Part shown: positions 43,269 to 51,938 of the stretch, piece by piece
How positions within the stretch are numbered: position 1 is the first letter of the stretch
Layout: each line of letters starts with the position of its first letter
Source: Chloroflexota bacterium
GTDB lineage: Bacteria; Chloroflexota; Anaerolineae; Anaerolineales; Villigracilaceae
NCBI GenBank assembly: GCA_021787595.1
Contig: JAJYLQ010000008.1
Span: forward strand, 62,001-126,000
DNA length: 64,000 nucleotides
Reading direction: 5' to 3'
Program-made: the position numbers and the translations under genes
The notes under the pieces: generated by a model
Database searches by the model: none
Told to the model about the DNA's origin: nothing
What the model saw: only the letters and a program-made list of their open reading frames with translations

Positions 43269-44066
43269 ATGAGCAAAAAAGACCGGGAAGGTATGAGCAA
43301 ACGTCAGGAGTTCCGTGAGAAACGACGGCGCGCTGAACAGCGCAGTCGTTTGGTTTGGATCGGGTTGATCATCATTGGAGCAGTGCTGGCCGCGTTGTTT
43401 TTGGTTTATCCGCAGCTCAAACCCGTTGCCGCGATACAATCTGCGACACCGGAGGCGCGTCCGAATGTGAACCGCAATTCCACGGGTGACCCGAACGCGC
43501 CCGTCAAACTGGTGGAGTTCTCTGATTTCCAATGTCCCTATTGCAGGCAGTATTGGCAGGATACCGAGGCGCAGGTTATTGATGCTTACGTCAAAACGGG
43601 CAAGGTGTTTTACACCGATCGTTCTGCAGGCAATTGGGTGAGCGGCAATATTGCCGCCAGCCAAGGCGGGACAGCCAGCACCGAGTCGCAGGATTCAGCC
43701 ATGGCGGCGTATTGCGCCGCCGACCAGAACAAATACTGGCAAATGCACGACGCGCTCTTTACCAATGTGATCGGCGAAGATGCCGGGTCGTTCGCGCCGC
43801 GGCGCTTGCAGGCGATTGCCCAGAGCATCGGCCTGGATATGAACGCCTATAATTCCTGTTTCAACAGCCAGAAATATTTGAACCAGGTGAATCAGGATTT
43901 CCAGGACGCACAGGCGGCGAAGATCACCGGCACGCCGTTCTTTGTCGTCACGTACACGCCCAAAGGCCAAACCCAGCCCGTCACGACCACGCTGGACGGT
44001 GCGCAGCCGTTCAGCGCTTTCCAAACGGCGCTCGATCAGGCTTTGAAAGCAGCGGGCGCGCAATAA
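43269..44066 (+). CDS. membrane-anchored DsbA-like thioredoxin-fold protein, second copy
   Basis: A 265-residue near-equal-length paralogue of the gene at 42222; the N-terminal 25 residues, the membrane segment (about 27-46), the FSDFQCPYC active site near 86 and the C-terminal TLDGAQPFSAFQ block are almost the same. Differences cluster around residues 110-135 and 165-180, the rim of the active site, which suggests divergence in substrate or partner. The charged start MSKKDREGMSKRQEFREKRRR is a family trait. The gene follows a terminator and a MITE-like element, so it must have its own promoter. A strong bidirectional terminator follows it. Confidence 0.92.
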   Translation: MSKKDREGMSKRQEFREKRRRAEQRSRLVWIGLIIIGAVLAALFLVYPQLKPVAAIQSATPEARPNVNRNSTGDPNAPVKLVEFSDFQCPYCRQYWQDTEAQVIDAYVKTGKVFYTDRSAGNWVSGNIAASQGGTASTESQDSAMAAYCAADQNKYWQMHDALFTNVIGEDAGSFAPRRLQAIAQSIGLDMNAYNSCFNSQKYLNQVNQDFQDAQAAKITGTPFFVVTYTPKGQTQPVTTTLDGAQPFSAFQTALDQALKAAGAQ

Positions 44067-44080
44067 ATTGATTTGATAAA

Positions 44081-44109
44081 AAAAGACGCGGCCCATGGCC
44101 GCGTCTTTT
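44081..44109. terminator. bidirectional Rho-independent terminator
   Basis: AAAAGACGCGGCC (44081-44093), loop CAT, GGCCGCGTCTTTT (44097-44109): a perfect 13-pair stem with A- and T-runs on both sides. It serves the second DsbA-like gene and could also stop transcripts from the minus-strand DUF554 gene. Confidence 0.92.
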
Positions 44110-44266
44110 CGTTTGACAACATGAGTATCGCCAATTTAAATTGGATGCGGATTTGCGCTGATGCAAAATAAAAATCCGCGTCCTCTGCGTTGAACGCCCT
44201 GCGCCCGCCTGCCCTGCGTTCTCCAGGGTTCAGGGTCCGCGTCCCCCGGATCGCGCGATTCTGAGG

Positions 44267-44992
44267 TCACCTTCCAAACAAAGACAAAATCCAAACGATC
44301 AACGGCGCGATGACCAGCGCGGGCAGGAAATTTCCGGCGCGGATTTTTTTGATCTCGAGCAGACTGCTGATTGCGAGTCCCATCAGGATGACGCCGCCTG
44401 CGGCGGTCATCTCGTTCATCATGGACTGTGTGACGATCGCGTTCAATTGGGCCGCCAGCAGGCTGATGCCGCCTTGATAAACCAGGATCACCAGCGACGA
44501 GAACAACACGCCCACGCCGAGCGAAGACGAAAAAGCCAGCGACGCGAAACCGTCCAACACGGACTTGACGGCCAGCAATTTGTAATCGCCGGTCAGTCCG
44601 TCCTGGATCGAGCCGAGGATGGCCAGCGGCCCGATGCAAAAGAGCAGGGACGACGTCAGGAATCCGCGCACGAATTTGCTCGAAACATTTTCGCCTGCCG
44701 ATTCTGACAAATCGTCGCTTTTTGAAAACCGTTTCTCGAGCATTTGCCCAAGCGATTGCAGGCGATCTTCGATCTTCCACCACTCGCCCAGCAACGCGCC
44801 GATCAAAAGCGCGCCCAAAACGATCAGCGAGTTTTCTGTCTTGAGGAACATCTGGATGCCGATGGCCGCGGTGAATAATCCCATGCCCGCCACGACGGTG
44901 GCTTTCAAGCGTTCGGGCACGCGCGCCCCGAAGATCAATCCCAATGTTCCTCCAAGCAATATGGTTCCAATATTGAGAAAAGTGCCGGTCAC
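44267..44992 (-). CDS. DUF554 membrane protein
   Basis: A 241-residue integral membrane protein of the DUF554 (YdfK/YqgA) family. It starts with FLNIGTILLGGTLGLIFGARVPERLK, the N-terminal hallmark, and has about six membrane segments, including GFASLAFSSSLGVGVLFSSLVILVYQGG near 160-187 and AAGGVILMGLAISSLLEIKKIRAGNFLPALVIAP near 205-238. A soluble loop lies at about 75-105. The function is unknown; a transporter role has been suggested for the family. Translation starts at GTG at the right end; the open frame upstream gives no further similarity. The 157 bases between it and the terminator hold CGCGGAT-type dispersed repeats only. Confidence 0.88.
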   Translation of the reverse strand: MTGTFLNIGTILLGGTLGLIFGARVPERLKATVVAGMGLFTAAIGIQMFLKTENSLIVLGALLIGALLGEWWKIEDRLQSLGQMLEKRFSKSDDLSESAGENVSSKFVRGFLTSSLLFCIGPLAILGSIQDGLTGDYKLLAVKSVLDGFASLAFSSSLGVGVLFSSLVILVYQGGISLLAAQLNAIVTQSMMNEMTAAGGVILMGLAISSLLEIKKIRAGNFLPALVIAPLIVWILSLFGR

Positions 44993-45012
44993 AGATTCTC
45001 CAAAAATTTATT

Positions 45013-45163
45013 TTTGCCGCGAACTCCACAAATTCACACGAAGAGGTAAAAAAATTCGGTAATGGTCAAATTGAAGTAATGTTGTCCGTGGCGCAAGATG
45101 CCATCCTGTGCCACGTCACTTATCACAATACCGCTGCCAAAAATTCGCGTAATTTGTGGCAAA
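45013..45163. repeat. imperfect inverted repeat pair, intergenic
   Basis: TTTGCCGCGAACTCCACAAA near 45013 is matched in reverse by TTTGTGGCAAAG near 45152-45163 with an ATTCGCG block between. The centre holds a second imperfect dyad, GTGGCGCAAGATG/CATCCTGTGCCAC. No gene is seen in 45030-45272; the right part carries an ACAGAG-type dispersed repeat. Confidence 0.45.
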
Positions 45164-45272
45164 GAACTTGATTAATTGAAACATCAAGCTCATGGCGGCA
45201 ACTTGGATTAAACACAAAAACCGCAAAGACAGAGAAAGGAACTTTGTGCGCTCCGTGTCTCTGTGGTGAGTT

Positions 45273-45812
45273 TCATTCCTTTGCTTTTGTGGTTTCCTTC
45301 CCCGCCGTTTGATTCTCGATCAACTCCAGCACAAACAACAGCGAAGATAGACGATTCAGGTATTGCTGCAAGGCTGGATTGGTAATTTCCTTCGCATCGA
45401 AAAGCTCGACCACGCGCCGTTCCGCACGCCGGACGACCGCGCGTGCCAGCGACAATGCCGCGCCGGAGGCGGTATCCCCCGGTAGGATGAACTCCTTTGG
45501 CATCTCGACGGTTTTGCTCAATGCGTCCGTTTCTTTTTCCAGCCATTCGATGCGCTTTGCATCGAAGTGGAACTGGTTTGCGTTGTCGGGCAAGGCTCCC
45601 ACCTCGGCCATGAGCCGGTATAAGTCCCGCTGCGCTTCGAGCAGGAGCGGCCCGCAGCGCGGATCACGCGTCGAGGCGCGCGCCGCGCCCAGCGCCGCAG
45701 ATGATTCGTCCAGCGTCCCCAGCGCTTCGATGCGGGCATGATATTTCGCCACGCGTCCTTCGCCGAGCAGTCCGGTCGTGCCGTCATCGCCTTTGCGGGT
45801 GTAGAAAGACAT
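45273..45812 (-). CDS. pduO: cob(I)alamin adenosyltransferase, PduO type
   Basis: A 179-residue corrinoid adenosyltransferase that transfers the adenosyl group of ATP to cob(I)alamin to make coenzyme B12. The N-terminal ATP-binding loop is FYTRKGDDGTTGLLG (residues 3-17), followed by RIEALGTLDESSAALGAAR near 27-45. The C-terminal part has ILPGDTASGAALSLARAVVRRAERRV near 109-134 and NPALQQYLNRLSSLLFVLE near 144-162, with the conserved Arg of RRAER. The last 20 residues are a charged tail. It is transcribed away from the cyclase gene from a shared promoter region, with the -10 box six bases before its ATG, so its mRNA is predicted leaderless. Confidence 0.93.
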   Translation of the reverse strand: MSFYTRKGDDGTTGLLGEGRVAKYHARIEALGTLDESSAALGAARASTRDPRCGPLLLEAQRDLYRLMAEVGALPDNANQFHFDAKRIEWLEKETDALSKTVEMPKEFILPGDTASGAALSLARAVVRRAERRVVELFDAKEITNPALQQYLNRLSSLLFVLELIENQTAGKETTKAKE

Positions 45813-45818
45813 GGCTGG

Positions 45819-45826
45819 ATTATAAT
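45819..45826. promoter_or_regulatory. bidirectional promoter with self-complementary -10 (ATTATAAT)
   Basis: ATTATAAT is its own reverse complement, so it presents TATAAT on the plus strand (45821-45826, 14 bases before the cyclase ATG) and TATAAT on the minus strand (45824-45819, six bases before the adenosyltransferase ATG). It lies in the 28-base gap between the two divergent genes. Confidence 0.65.
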
Positions 45827-45840
45827 TTCACCTGAGAGAG

Positions 45841-48615
45841 ATGCAAACCCCATCTGAACGCGATTGGTTATCACATGCCCCGGTGCTGTTCATCGCGGCC
45901 ATTGCCTTATTGATGCTGGCATTGACCCCGTTTTGGGCGGCACAATGGTATCGAACGCCGTTTCTGGGAATGGTGCTGGAGCCGAACAACGTGGTCAGCC
46001 AGCTCAGCGGATCGAATTGGCCGGCGCGCGATAACGGCGTGATCTTTGCCGACCAGCTTTTGACTTTGAACGGTCGGCCCATGCCCGGCGCGGACGCAGT
46101 GGAATCGTTCCTGCAGCAAAATGGAACGAAGCCGGTGCAGGTTGCGGTTTCGCGCCGTTCTGGCGGGATTTTTCGATTTACGATTACGCCGCTGGCTCAT
46201 CCGCCATTCAGCGATTTATTGACGTTCTTCATCATTCCATACCTGGTCAGCCTTGCGTTTTTGGGAATCGGAATCTGGACCTACACATTACGCAGCGATT
46301 TGCGCGCCAGCCGCGTCCTGTTGATGTTTACTTCGGGGCTGAGCATCCTGACCTCCGGGTTCCTCGACATGGATACGACGCGGCATGTGGTCCTGTTGTG
46401 GGCGCTGGCGCTCGGCGTGACCGGCGCAAGCCTGGCGCATCTTTCGCTGGTCTTTCCGCAGCCGATGCGCTTTGTTTCGAAATGGCAGCGCCTGCGTTTC
46501 GTGCCGTGGCTGATTTTCCTCCTGCTTGCGATTCCCACCACCCTGGCCATTGCCCTGCCGCCCGATCCATATTTTTACATTAACACGTGGCAGTGGGGCT
46601 ATTTATTCATTACGCTGGCGGTCATTCTTTTCCTCGGCACGTTGATCTATCGCGTCTTCAAAAGCGAGCTTCCGTTCGTCCGGCAGCAAAGCCGCATCAT
46701 CATTTTTGGCGCGATCATTGCCTTCATGCCTTCGCTGTATTACATTGCGCCGCTGGCCTTCGGGATCTTTACGCAGTTCTATGCCTGGCTGGTCTTTCCC
46801 GCGCTCGTGATCTTCCCGCTGTCCATCACGTACGCCATTCTCCGTTACCGCCTGCTCGATGTGGATCGCTTTTTCTCGCGGGCGCTGGCTTATGTCATCG
46901 CCATCGGCGCGGCGATGATTGTTTTCTATGGTTTGCTGGCCCTTTTTACCATTATTCTTCAGAAAGTCGTACGGGCCAGCGACCCGCTGGTGATCGTCGC
47001 GTATCTGATTTTGCTGGTCATTGGTTTCAATCCGCTGCGCGAATTGACCCAGCACGGCATTGACCGCCTCTTCTATCGCTCGCCTGCCGATTATCGCCGC
47101 GCCCTCTCCAGCCTTTCGCGCAGCCTCGTCATCACGCCCGATCTCACGCAGACCCTTCATACGCTCGAAGAGCAGATCACGCAGGCGCTCTCACCGGAGA
47201 AGTTCATCATCTATCTTTACAACGATGATCTGGGACAATATTTCCCGAACGCGACAAAGGATGATTCTGCGCCGGCGTATGAAGTCGAAGACCCGCTGAT
47301 TCATCTTCTCGCCTCTTCCCGGACGCCGATCTGGATTCCGTCAAACGGGCCTTTGCCGCCGCCTTTGCAGGATTCCGCTGCTTCCCATCAGCGATTGATG
47401 GGATTCACTTTTGTGCCGCTTCATTATGAAGGGAAGATGATCGGCTTCATGTCGCTTGGCCCGCGCCGTTCCGGCGATCTTTATACAAGCGATGACCTCG
47501 ATTTCCTCGCGGCGGTTGCGGCGCAATCCACGCTGGCATTGGAGAACGCGCGCCTGTTTGCGAATCTGCGCCGCACGCTCGACCAGACGATGGAAATGAA
47601 GAATCTCATGGACGATATTTTTTCGTCCGTGGCGGCGGGAATCATCACAACGGATTTGAAGCGGCGCATCACACTGTTGAATCGCGCCGCGGAAAACATT
47701 CTCGGCGTGCCGGTGAAAAAAGCCATCGGCAAGTCGCTTGCAAAAGCTGTCCCGGTGCTGGGCGAGGAGATGGCGAACGTCGCCGCGAACACGCTCAAAA
47801 AGGGAGAATCGGTTTTCAGCACCGAGCTAAGCCAAAAAGTCCCGGAGCGAGGCGATTTGTATTTGCGATTATCCGTCTCGCCACTGCGCGACGCGCATCT
47901 CAGCACAAAGGGCGCGACGTTCGTCTTCGAAGATTTGACCGAACAGCGCAAGGTCGAGGCCGAGCGCGAGCGCATCCGCCGGACGTTTGGACGCGTCGTC
48001 GCGCCGCGCGTCCGCGACCGGCTGCTGGCCGACCCCGGCAATCTCGAATTGGACGGCGTCAAAAAAGTCGTGACGATTCTCTTTGCCGACTTGAACGGCT
48101 TCACGCCGTACAGCGAGAAGCACGATCCTGAAACAACATTCAGCGTGCTCAATGAATATCTTTCATTGGCGGCGCAGGCCATTCTCGAACAGGAAGGCAC
48201 GCTGGATAAATTCATGGGCGACGCGGTGCTTGCGATCTGGAACAGCCCCGACCAGCAGGAGGATCATGCGCTGCGCGCCGCGTGCGCGGCGTGCAACATC
48301 ATCCAGCGTTCGATGGAGGCGCACAAGAGATTCAAAGACCCGGCACAGCACATGGTCTTTCGCATCGGCATTACGACCGGCCCGGCGATTGTCGGCAACG
48401 TGGGCACAGAAGAATTATTTAATTACACAGCCATTGGTGACGTTGTGAATCTTGCACAGCGTTTGCAGGCCTCCGCCGAGCGCGGACAGATTCTGATTCA
48501 CAAATCAACCTACGACATTATCGCGGATCGCGTGAAGGCGGTTCCGCTTGCGCCGATCATGGTCAAGGGCCGCGAACAGGCGGCTGAGATTTACGAACTC
48601 AAAGGGCTGAAATAA
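45841..48615 (+). CDS. PDZ-7TM-GAF-PAS class III nucleotide cyclase
   Basis: A 924-residue membrane receptor cyclase. A first helix (about 15-35) leads to an outside PDZ-like domain (about 45-115; GVIFADQLLTLNGRPM). About seven membrane segments follow (120-400), ending with AILRYRLLDVDRFFSRAL. A GAF domain covers about 430-580 and a PAS domain about 590-700 (MDDIFSSVAAGIITTDLKRRITLLNRAAENILG). The class III cyclase domain is about 740-900: VTILFADLNGFTPYSEK with metal Asp, LDKFMGDAVLAIW with Lys and second Asp, and YTAIGDVVNLAQRLQ. The Lys and the Thr-Ala-Ile-Gly-Asp context point to an adenylate rather than guanylate cyclase, but this is not certain. The next gene starts directly after its stop. 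Confidence 0.9.
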   Translation: MQTPSERDWLSHAPVLFIAAIALLMLALTPFWAAQWYRTPFLGMVLEPNNVVSQLSGSNWPARDNGVIFADQLLTLNGRPMPGADAVESFLQQNGTKPVQVAVSRRSGGIFRFTITPLAHPPFSDLLTFFIIPYLVSLAFLGIGIWTYTLRSDLRASRVLLMFTSGLSILTSGFLDMDTTRHVVLLWALALGVTGASLAHLSLVFPQPMRFVSKWQRLRFVPWLIFLLLAIPTTLAIALPPDPYFYINTWQWGYLFITLAVILFLGTLIYRVFKSELPFVRQQSRIIIFGAIIAFMPSLYYIAPLAFGIFTQFYAWLVFPALVIFPLSITYAILRYRLLDVDRFFSRALAYVIAIGAAMIVFYGLLALFTIILQKVVRASDPLVIVAYLILLVIGFNPLRELTQHGIDRLFYRSPADYRRALSSLSRSLVITPDLTQTLHTLEEQITQALSPEKFIIYLYNDDLGQYFPNATKDDSAPAYEVEDPLIHLLASSRTPIWIPSNGPLPPPLQDSAASHQRLMGFTFVPLHYEGKMIGFMSLGPRRSGDLYTSDDLDFLAAVAAQSTLALENARLFANLRRTLDQTMEMKNLMDDIFSSVAAGIITTDLKRRITLLNRAAENILGVPVKKAIGKSLAKAVPVLGEEMANVAANTLKKGESVFSTELSQKVPERGDLYLRLSVSPLRDAHLSTKGATFVFEDLTEQRKVEAERERIRRTFGRVVAPRVRDRLLADPGNLELDGVKKVVTILFADLNGFTPYSEKHDPETTFSVLNEYLSLAAQAILEQEGTLDKFMGDAVLAIWNSPDQQEDHALRAACAACNIIQRSMEAHKRFKDPAQHMVFRIGITTGPAIVGNVGTEELFNYTAIGDVVNLAQRLQASAERGQILIHKSTYDIIADRVKAVPLAPIMVKGREQAAEIYELKGLK

Positions 48616-49263
48616 ATGCTGCGTCGCATCCATGCCGAAATGCTGCGAAGCGCGGTCGGTTCGGAGTTCGGCCCGCGCGCGCTCGATGCGATCATCGCTT
48701 CCAATCTTGGACAGGACGATTTTTTGACGGGCCAGATCGGCCACGAGGAATATCATTTCGACAACAATGCTTTTGAAAAATCCCGCGCCTTCCTCGAAGA
48801 CCAGCGCGCCTTGATCGCGCCCGCTTTGGAAAACGGCGATGTCGAAACGGCATGGCGTGCTTTTGGAAAGTTGACGCACACCGCGCAGGATTTTTATTCC
48901 CACAGCAATTACGTGGATTTATGGCTGTCCTTCCAGCCCGATGGCTTGAAGCCGGCGCCGTCCGAGATCGAGCCGCTGGACGATGTGTTGATCGAGAGTC
49001 CGGCATTGCGTTCTGGAAGAATCTATTATCCGCTGGAGGCGCTGGCCTTCGTTCGCCCGTTGAGAAAACTGGTCATTCCATTCCTGCCGCGCGATTCGCA
49101 CGCGTGGATGAACCTGGATTCTGCCGAACGCGGGCCGCTGTTCGAGTATGCTTTGCGGGCCGCGACCAAACGGACGCGTTACGAATTCGATGCCACCACG
49201 CGAAGTTTCTCTCCCGGATTGCTGGCTTTGTTCCGCGATCTTTCATCCGACCATGCCGCGTAA
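48616..49263 (+). CDS. HET-C/VWA7-like or zinc phospholipase C-like protein
   Basis: A 215-residue soluble protein. The segment NGDVETAWRAFGKLTHTAQDFYSHSNYVDLW (about 76-106) matches the H-x-x-Q-D-F-Y-x-H-x-N-x-x-E/D/W motif shared by HET-C, VWA7 and bacterial zinc-dependent phospholipase C-like proteins, in which the His/Asp residues line a metal site. HEEYHFDNNAF near 43 gives further candidate ligands. No signal peptide is visible, unlike secreted phospholipases. It begins directly after the cyclase stop and overlaps the methyltransferase start by eleven bases. A membrane-lipid role is only inference from family. Confidence 0.7.
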   Translation: MLRRIHAEMLRSAVGSEFGPRALDAIIASNLGQDDFLTGQIGHEEYHFDNNAFEKSRAFLEDQRALIAPALENGDVETAWRAFGKLTHTAQDFYSHSNYVDLWLSFQPDGLKPAPSEIEPLDDVLIESPALRSGRIYYPLEALAFVRPLRKLVIPFLPRDSHAWMNLDSAERGPLFEYALRAATKRTRYEFDATTRSFSPGLLALFRDLSSDHAA

Positions 49264-50131
49264 AAAAACAAAAACGTCCTCGTTCGGTTCGCCTGGCCGC
49301 GCCGGGCATGACGCGTCGGCTTTTTATTCGATGCGCTTGTATGAAGACCAGCCGCAATCCGCGGATTTGGAATATCACGAAAATCCGATTCCCGCTGAAA
49401 CGCTGGACACGATCTTCAATACATCGTCCGAATCCATGCGCGAACTGCCGAATGACTCTGTGCATTTGATGGTCACATCGCCGCCGTATAACGTGGGCAA
49501 GGATTACGATGAAGATTTGTCGCTGGAGGAATATCTTGCCTTCCTGAAACGCGTCTGGGCGGGGACGTATCGCGTGCTTGTCCCCGGCGGGCGCGCTTGC
49601 ATCAACGTCGCGAATCTCGGACGCAAGCCCTACATTCCGCTCCACGCGTTCATCATGCGCGACATGATCGAACTTGGATTCCTGATGCGCGGCGAAATCA
49701 TTTGGGATAAAGGCGCTTCGGCGAGTCAATCCACCGCGTGGGGATCGTGGCAATCGGCATCGAATCCGACTCTGCGCGATACGCATGAATATATTTTGGT
49801 TTTCTCGAAAGGAAATTTTCGACGCGAGAAATTAGATGGAAGAAGCGATACAATCACCAAAGAAGAATTCCTTGAATTCACCAAATCCGTTTGGAACTTT
49901 GCGGCGGAATCCGCAAAGAAGATCGGACATCCCGCGCCGTTTCCAATTGAACTACCGTATCGCTTGATTCAACTTTATACCTTCTCAAATGAAATTATTC
50001 TCGATCCGTTCATGGGATCGGGTCAAACCGCGCTGGCGGCGTTGAAGGCTGGAAGGCATTATGTGGGTTATGAAACGAACGAAGAGTATTTGAAGTTGGC
50101 AAGAAGCCGTATAAACACATGGCGAGATTGA
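49253..50131 (+). CDS. beta-class DNA methyltransferase, complete copy
   Basis: A 292-residue DNA amino-methyltransferase. The catalytic motif IV is TSPPYN (about residues 74-79) and comes before the S-adenosylmethionine motif I DPFMGSGQT (about 250-258), the order of the beta class; the TSPPY form is common in N4-cytosine and some N6-adenine enzymes. Between them lie RVLVPGGRACINVANLG and RGEIIWDKGAS. The first 40 residues are a basic extension (MPRKKTKTSSF). No restriction endonuclease is adjacent, so it is an orphan enzyme. Its 3' half recurs as truncated copies at 52273-52728 and 55283-55387. It overlaps the HET-C-like gene and is followed by a strong terminator. Confidence 0.92.
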   Translation: MPRKKTKTSSFGSPGRAGHDASAFYSMRLYEDQPQSADLEYHENPIPAETLDTIFNTSSESMRELPNDSVHLMVTSPPYNVGKDYDEDLSLEEYLAFLKRVWAGTYRVLVPGGRACINVANLGRKPYIPLHAFIMRDMIELGFLMRGEIIWDKGASASQSTAWGSWQSASNPTLRDTHEYILVFSKGNFRREKLDGRSDTITKEEFLEFTKSVWNFAAESAKKIGHPAPFPIELPYRLIQLYTFSNEIILDPFMGSGQTALAALKAGRHYVGYETNEEYLKLARSRINTWRD

Positions 50132-50159
50132 TTATAACCATCAACCGAGTTATTCAATT

Positions 50160-50198
50160 AATTGAGTGCCATCAAAAGGTCATTGATGGCACTCAATT
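50160..50198. terminator. terminator after the complete methyltransferase
   Basis: AATTGAGTGCCATCAA (50160-50175), loop AAGGTCA, TTGATGGCACTCAATT (50183-50198): a perfect 16-pair stem. It stands between convergent genes and shares its outer arm AATTGAGT/ACTCAATT with the terminator at 52739. Confidence 0.85.
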
Positions 50199-50220
50199 TC
50201 TGTGCAATCGCAGAGCAATT

Positions 50221-50808
50221 CTATGGCAGAAATTGTCCGGTCACGAAGTTGAATTGCCCGGTGCCTCCGCCTTCAGTGCTGAAGAAAAGGATGTTGCCTT
50301 CAACCTTTGTCGCGGTCAAAGGCCCTTTTGAGGTAGTGTAATCAGTCATCGTTGACGGTGTCGTCGTACCAAGTCTATGGCTGGCACAGGGATCGGCAGA
50401 ATCTACCAAGACTCGGATCAATCCCTGATTTGGTTCATTGGTTGGCGCACCAACCCATATCGTATAGTAGTTCCCTCCAAATGCTGCAATCGCCTTGGTG
50501 GTAATGATGAATTCCCGCGCATCGAAAGGAGGTGCGCCAGTATCCGGACCTGGGGTAGCAACGTAGGTCGCTCCCGGACCCGGGAACGGACATGAGGCAG
50601 GCTTGGTTGCTGTTGGTAGGCTGAGATCAGATTTTGGGGCATGCGGTCCTGTTTCAGCAGTTGCTTGCAATTGTGTCTGCACGGCTTCGAATGTTTGTTT
50701 GGCAGGTGGTTCTACAAACGGCGTTGTGTTCGCGCGGGCAATGGTAAAGATGCTGACCATCGCCACTATTAATACCGATATGACCAAGATGGAAATCCGT
50801 TTATTCAT
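50221..50808 (-). CDS. exported protein of unknown function (module 1, small)
   Basis: A 195-residue protein with an N-terminal signal or anchor helix (MNKRISILVISVLIVAMVSIFTIA), then a Pro/Thr/Ser-rich linker (about 30-75) and a small C-terminal domain with FDAREFIITTKAIAAFGGNYYTIWVG near 99-124 and GPLTATKVEGNILFFSTEGGGTGQF near 163-187. I do not recognise the fold. A TAGGAG ribosome site precedes the ATG. It lies downstream of the larger exported protein at 50864-51895 in the same minus-strand unit. Its start MNKRISI resembles MNKRLSI of the lipoprotein at the equal position in module 2 (52801-53256). Base composition is lower in GC than flanking housekeeping genes. Confidence 0.8.
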   Translation of the reverse strand: MNKRISILVISVLIVAMVSIFTIARANTTPFVEPPAKQTFEAVQTQLQATAETGPHAPKSDLSLPTATKPASCPFPGPGATYVATPGPDTGAPPFDAREFIITTKAIAAFGGNYYTIWVGAPTNEPNQGLIRVLVDSADPCASHRLGTTTPSTMTDYTTSKGPLTATKVEGNILFFSTEGGGTGQFNFVTGQFLP

Positions 50809-50863
50809 AGTTTGCTCCTACTTTTGGTATTCGATTTTTGTAGCATCGTCAATTGATCCTTAG

Positions 50864-51895
50864 CTACTGACCTTGATATTTGATATTTGTGGCATAGTCA
50901 AGTGTGCCTTGACTACTGACCTGATTCCAAAGTTGCTGCCAAGCGTAAGTCGGGGTCCATGCCGTTGACGAGCCTGCACAATAAGTGCCAGTGATAGGAT
51001 CGGATTGGTTGCAGTCCGCCAGTACGCCTTTGTAAAACATATAGTATCCCAAATTCATCCAACTGTTCAAGTTACCCTGATTGTAAATTTCAGGTTGCGG
51101 ATACTCTGGCACGCCTGCACCATAGGCAACATAGTACACATCGCTGGCTATCCAACCTCTATCGTTGTATGCCAGGCATGCAGCTGGCACGTTGGCAGAA
51201 CCGTAGTCTATGAAGAGGGCGCTCGAAGGATCATTCGAATTGAAGCCATCTACAAAGTTCCGAGTTTTCGTTGGGCAATCCCACCATTTGCCAGTTGGAT
51301 CATTATAAGGTTGTTCCATATCATCACCACCCCAAGCGGTGATTTGCCATGAGTAACCACTATTCTTCAACCATGTTTGCACATCATTTACTACATTGCC
51401 CCATTGCTGAGCAGCGGCATAAGGAGTACACGTTCCTCCGGAACGGCATTGATCGTAGTTGTTGACACCAATGGTTATTTTAAGTTTTGGGCAAGTTCCT
51501 GTTTTGTTATACCATCCCGCCGCGTAATTTTCCGCGGCTTGCTCTACAACTCCATCCGAAACGAATGTGCCATTGTTGAAATCAGAGACCCCATACACTC
51601 CGCCTTGGTAATATACCTGACCGAAGTCCAGCATTACCGCGGCATTTGTACAGTTGGAGTTATCCCGGGTTCCATCGTTCTGACCGAGAGTGTACATCGA
51701 ACTCGAGTCGGGAAATTTAATGTACCAGGCATGCGCATACGGAGGGGGCGTGGTCTGTGCGGCAGAAACTGGTGTAGCATATTGGAATATTAAGATAAGT
51801 ACCAGGAGGGTTAGAATGCTGGTACTCACATAATATCCAAGCCTGCTAATTCGCTTCAGTGCCAGCGCAACAGGAAAAGTTGTTAGTCTTCTCAT
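50864..51895 (-). CDS. exported protein of unknown function (module 1, large)
   Basis: A 343-residue protein. A long N-terminal signal segment (RLGYYVSTSILTLLVLILIFQYATPVSA, about 20-47) is followed by a secreted domain rich in aromatic residues and Cys (NCTNAAVML, TGTCPKL, YDQCRSGGTC, WWDCPTKT, PAACLAYND, ADCNQSD), suggesting disulfides. Phrases such as LKITIGVNNYDQC, VVNDVQTWLKNSGYSWQITAWGGDDMEQPYND and PSSALFIDYGSA alternate strand and helix like a TIM barrel and might be a glycosidase-like fold, but no catalytic pair can be assigned. I chose the ATG at 51895 with an AAGGAG ribosome site; the longer frame begins in the promoter. It is the first gene after the LuxR operator-promoter and is AT-rich relative to the genome. 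Confidence 0.8.
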   Translation of the reverse strand: MRRLTTFPVALALKRISRLGYYVSTSILTLLVLILIFQYATPVSAAQTTPPPYAHAWYIKFPDSSSMYTLGQNDGTRDNSNCTNAAVMLDFGQVYYQGGVYGVSDFNNGTFVSDGVVEQAAENYAAGWYNKTGTCPKLKITIGVNNYDQCRSGGTCTPYAAAQQWGNVVNDVQTWLKNSGYSWQITAWGGDDMEQPYNDPTGKWWDCPTKTRNFVDGFNSNDPSSALFIDYGSANVPAACLAYNDRGWIASDVYYVAYGAGVPEYPQPEIYNQGNLNSWMNLGYYMFYKGVLADCNQSDPITGTYCAGSSTAWTPTYAWQQLWNQVSSQGTLDYATNIKYQGQ

Positions 51896-51938
51896 TTTGT
51901 ATTCTCCTTTTGAATAGAAATGTACAACCACTACTTTC

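Noticed and set aside
49253-50131. Restriction-modification system
   Set aside because: No restriction endonuclease or specificity gene lies beside the methyltransferase or its remnants.
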